DNA of 37,674 nt from Thermoproteota archaeon (GTDB lineage Archaea; Thermoproteota; Methanomethylicia; Methanomethylicales; JAGHCH01), in NCBI GenBank assembly GCA_021160575.1, contig JAGHCH010000061.1, positions 1 through 37,674 of the forward strand, written 5' to 3'. The notes under the pieces were generated by a model that had not been told where the DNA came from, searched no databases, and saw nothing but the letters and a program-made list of their open reading frames with translations. The first letter of the stretch is position 1. The number at the start of each line of letters is the position of its first letter. Shown here piece by piece: positions 35,238 to 37,674 of the stretch. The position numbers and the translations under genes were made by a program.

Positions 35238-36298
35238 CTCAGAGCCTTCACTCCCACCAAGGAGATCAAAGTGCTCCACTCGCTAGGAGTACGAGCAAAA
35301 ACGCTGATGTTGCCCAGCTTCACCTTTTCCAAGCCCGCTTCTTTAGCGGCTCTATACGCTGAAACCATTTCCCATAGGCTTGGTGCCCTAATATTTCTCA
35401 GCTTAAACTCGGGGAAGAAGGCTAGAATTGTAAAGGGAATCTCCTTATCCACTTCAGCTACCAGCTCTGCTATTCTCCTAATCTGGTCAACTTCCACCCA
35501 CCCCGGAATGTACAGCGTAAGCACCTCTAGCACAAATCCCATGTCCACTATCCTCGCCGGAGCCTCCAAAATCCACTTGTTCGTTGTTCCGCAGAGCTTC
35601 TTGTAGACCTCCTCTTCATACGCCTTGATATCGAGCCAAAACGAGTCCACACCGCCGCTAGCTAAGATCTCCAGGTTGCGTGGAGTGAGCCCATAGCCAT
35701 TCGTCTCCAAGAGCACCCACATCTTATGGCAGCGTTTTTTGATCTCCTCAGTAGCCTCGGCATAGAACTCCGCTCTACAGCAGACATCCCCTCCAGTGAA
35801 GGCAACTATGTTTCTAGCTGGACCCCACCCCTGCACACTCCACACCACTTGGCTGGCGTCTAGCTTTTTCGGGCAGAGCAGGCTCCTCCTTCCCTCTAAA
35901 ACGCAGAGTCCACAATGCCTACAGAGATCTGTGGCATGCCACATGGTTGCTCTCTCTCGTGGTTCCCAAACTGTAACCTCCTCCTCATACTTCGCAGCCT
36001 CCTCCGCCAACATCTCTGTAGACATCCATCTCCCAGCAGCTCTCTGAGTAAAATGCCAAGAGTGGCACTTCAAGCACGTGTGGTTACACCCCGACTGGTA
36101 AATGGATAAGTAGTCCTCAGGTCTTGAAAGGTGAACCGCCTCGATCCTCCTCCACCATTTCCCCTTCTCCCTTTTCAGAGTGACTTGGCATGCAGGATGC
36201 CTACTGCCATCCTCAGCTAATGTGCTGCAGCTCCCTCTTGGATACCCTTGAAGCTCCATGGCGCAGCGTAGCTCCATGCTCAAAGCGAGGTTCACCAC
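35234..36298 (-). CDS. Radical SAM protein (pyruvate-formate-lyase-activase-like) with additional Cys cluster
   Basis: 'SIYQSGCNHTCLKCHSWHFTQ' CxxxCxxC; inserted 'CRHCGLCVLEGRRSLLCPKK'; 'VAFTGGDVCCRAEFYAEATEEIKKRCHKMWVLLETNGYG'. Confidence 0.85.
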   Translation of the reverse strand: MVNLALSMELRCAMELQGYPRGSCSTLAEDGSRHPACQVTLKREKGKWWRRIEAVHLSRPEDYLSIYQSGCNHTCLKCHSWHFTQRAAGRWMSTEMLAEEAAKYEEEVTVWEPRERATMWHATDLCRHCGLCVLEGRRSLLCPKKLDASQVVWSVQGWGPARNIVAFTGGDVCCRAEFYAEATEEIKKRCHKMWVLLETNGYGLTPRNLEILASGGVDSFWLDIKAYEEEVYKKLCGTTNKWILEAPARIVDMGFVLEVLTLYIPGWVEVDQIRRIAELVAEVDKEIPFTILAFFPEFKLRNIRAPSLWEMVSAYRAAKEAGLEKVKLGNISVFARTPSEWSTLISLVGVKALS

Positions 36299-36430
36299 CT
36301 AAAGGTGATCTGTTAACAGCTATGAAGCTAGCTCAACCACTACATCGCAGAGGCCATGCTATAAGCCATAGCAAATAAAAGTGGAAGACTCCTTCTTTTC
36401 TCCCCGAGGCCCCTGCGGAGGGCAGGCAAA

Positions 36431-37228
36431 TTGGAAAATCTTCTCAGCGCAGTTAGAGGCGAAGTTAAGGAAGCTGTGATTTTAGCAGCAGGTCTTGGAA
36501 CCAGAATGAAGGAGCAGTATCCTTCAACACCCAAGTTCGCCATTCCTATAGGCAAGATCCCCCTCATTCTCTTTCCCTTCAAGGTATTGCAGAGGTTTGG
36601 TGTAGAAAGGTTTACCATAGTTGTGGCCAAGGATTTCTCCCACATCCTTAAAGGGATAATTAGCCACGTCGCTGGGCCGGAGGTCGAAGTAACCATAGTA
36701 GAGAACCCTTCCCCTGAGAAGGGTAATGGCTACAGCTTCTTTCTCACAGAGAACTCCACTACCAGCCAGTACTTCTTCGTCTCCATGTGCGACCACCTCT
36801 ACCCTCCAGCTTTACCAGCCAGATTGGCAGACGCCCTAAAAGCAACGCCAGCAGATCTCATCGTAGGCGCTGACTCCATCCCCATTTACATCAACCTAGT
36901 TGAAGCAACGAAGATTAGAGCAAACGATGAAGACCGCCTCCTAGCAATAGGCAAAAACCTCAACTACTACAACTTCGTCGACGCTGGCGTCTTCATAGCC
37001 AGCCGAAGGCTCTATCAGCTCTTCAGCTCCCTCCAAGAACTTCGCGTAATCGAATTCTCAACAATAGTCAAGGCTGCGGCAAATGCTGGGTTCAAAGTAT
37101 TAGTCTGCGATGTAAGCGGCATCCCATGGACAGATGTGGATACTCCTGCCGACATCCTAGACCTCCTAGGAGGGAAACGAAGAGAGGTCCTGAACTCCAT
37201 CCTCAGCGAGGTAAAGTTCGATGAGTAG
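36431..37228 (+). CDS. Nucleotidyltransferase, probable CTP:inositol-1-phosphate cytidylyltransferase (IPCT)
   Basis: 'AVILAAGLGTRMKEQYPSTPKFAIPIGKIPLILFPFKVLQRFGVERFTIVVAKDF'; overlaps a downstream CDP-alcohol phosphatidyltransferase. TTG start. Confidence 0.8.
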   Translation: MENLLSAVRGEVKEAVILAAGLGTRMKEQYPSTPKFAIPIGKIPLILFPFKVLQRFGVERFTIVVAKDFSHILKGIISHVAGPEVEVTIVENPSPEKGNGYSFFLTENSTTSQYFFVSMCDHLYPPALPARLADALKATPADLIVGADSIPIYINLVEATKIRANDEDRLLAIGKNLNYYNFVDAGVFIASRRLYQLFSSLQELRVIEFSTIVKAAANAGFKVLVCDVSGIPWTDVDTPADILDLLGGKRREVLNSILSEVKFDE

Positions 37229-37674
37229 CGGTGCCTTCAAGAGCACCGATGGCTATGTCTCAAGGTATATTAACCGTAGGTTCTCCACCCCAATTACCAA
37301 CTTCATAGTTAGGCACAACATCCCCCTAACCCCCAACCAAGTATCGGTTATCTCCTTCCTAATAGGAGCAGCTTGCCTCCCCTTCTACCTACTAGGACAT
37401 CCGATAATCGCGGGCATCCTGGTGCAAGTCTCCTCCATAGTAGACGGTGTCGATGGAGAGCTTGCTAGAATTTTGAACATGTCCAGCAAGTTCGGCGCTT
37501 TTCTAGATGCCGTACTCGATAGGCTTGCCGACGTCTTAGCAGTTTTGGGAGCGGCTCTCTATCTCTCCCTCAAAATGCCGATCTCTCCACTGCTGCTGGC
37601 CGTATTCATGCTAGCGGTGAGCGGCTCACTAATGGTCAGCTACCTCCATATCAGAACTCAACACGACTTAGGAA
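37221..37674 (+). CDS. CDP-alcohol phosphatidyltransferase, probable di-myo-inositol-phosphate-phosphate synthase (DIPPS); truncated by window end
   Basis: ATG at 37221; translates to MSSGAFKSTDGYVSRYINRRFSTPITNFIVRHNIPLTPNQVSVISF... with CDP-OH-P motif 'DGVDGELARILNMSSKFGAFLDAVLDRLAD'. Not in the supplied ORF track (open at the 3' edge). Confidence 0.85.
   Translation, partial: MSSGAFKSTDGYVSRYINRRFSTPITNFIVRHNIPLTPNQVSVISFLIGAACLPFYLLGHPIIAGILVQVSSIVDGVDGELARILNMSSKFGAFLDAVLDRLADVLAVLGAALYLSLKMPISPLLLAVFMLAVSGSLMVSYLHIRTQHDLG

Noticed and set aside
1-37674. Numerous 60-130 aa ORFs antisense to strong genes (e.g. 1302..1670, 7548..7946, 10979..11278, 17539..17988, 19414..19785, 27617..27937)
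   Set aside because: They lie opposite clearly identified conserved proteins, have low-complexity Ser/Arg/Pro-rich translations and no recognisable domains; treated as shadow ORFs.
1-37674. CRISPR array, tRNA or rRNA genes
   Set aside because: No regularly spaced repeats, no tRNA cloverleaf-like conserved segments (GGTTCRAATCC-type T-loop) and no rRNA motifs were noticed; small or intron-bearing tRNAs and C/D box sRNAs cannot be excluded by eye.

Overview
This window reads as chromosomal DNA from an Mcr-bearing archaeon. Archaeal Por, DUF362, AbrB-PhoU, NikR and methanogenesis-marker families and a complete mcrBGA operon all occur together. From left to right it contains: (i) signal peptidase and a pyruvate:ferredoxin oxidoreductase operon (porGDAB), with porB split by an apparent 1-nt frameshift; (ii) an ADP-forming acyl-CoA synthetase alpha subunit and a gamma-carbonic-anhydrase-like protein; (iii) a cluster of small methanogen-type proteins (DUF2124, DUF4443, DUF6951-like, XRE regulator); (iv) a complete SsuABC/TauABC-like ABC importer directly upstream of and co-oriented with mcrB-mcrG-mcrA, then a DUF483 gene; (v) a short decayed-gene zone; (vi) AbrB-PhoU divergent from pstSCAB; (vii) a B12-binding radical SAM protein that is a candidate MCR-modifying enzyme, a HAD protein, DUF2098, methanogenesis marker 2, and NikR divergent from a ZnuABC-type metal transporter, with a candidate NikR operator between them; (viii) DUF362-ferredoxin, several radical SAM proteins, an MBL-fold protein, DUF169, an M42 peptidase, a LysE-like exporter, a second frameshifted small gene, a ferredoxin, and a split IPCT/DIPPS pair for di-myo-inositol phosphate. 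The most interesting reading is a 'supply and service' neighbourhood around MCR: a possible coenzyme M importer, a possible Ni importer under NikR, and candidate MCR modification and maturation factors. No tRNA, rRNA or CRISPR array was recognised. All family calls are by eye; no database search was run.
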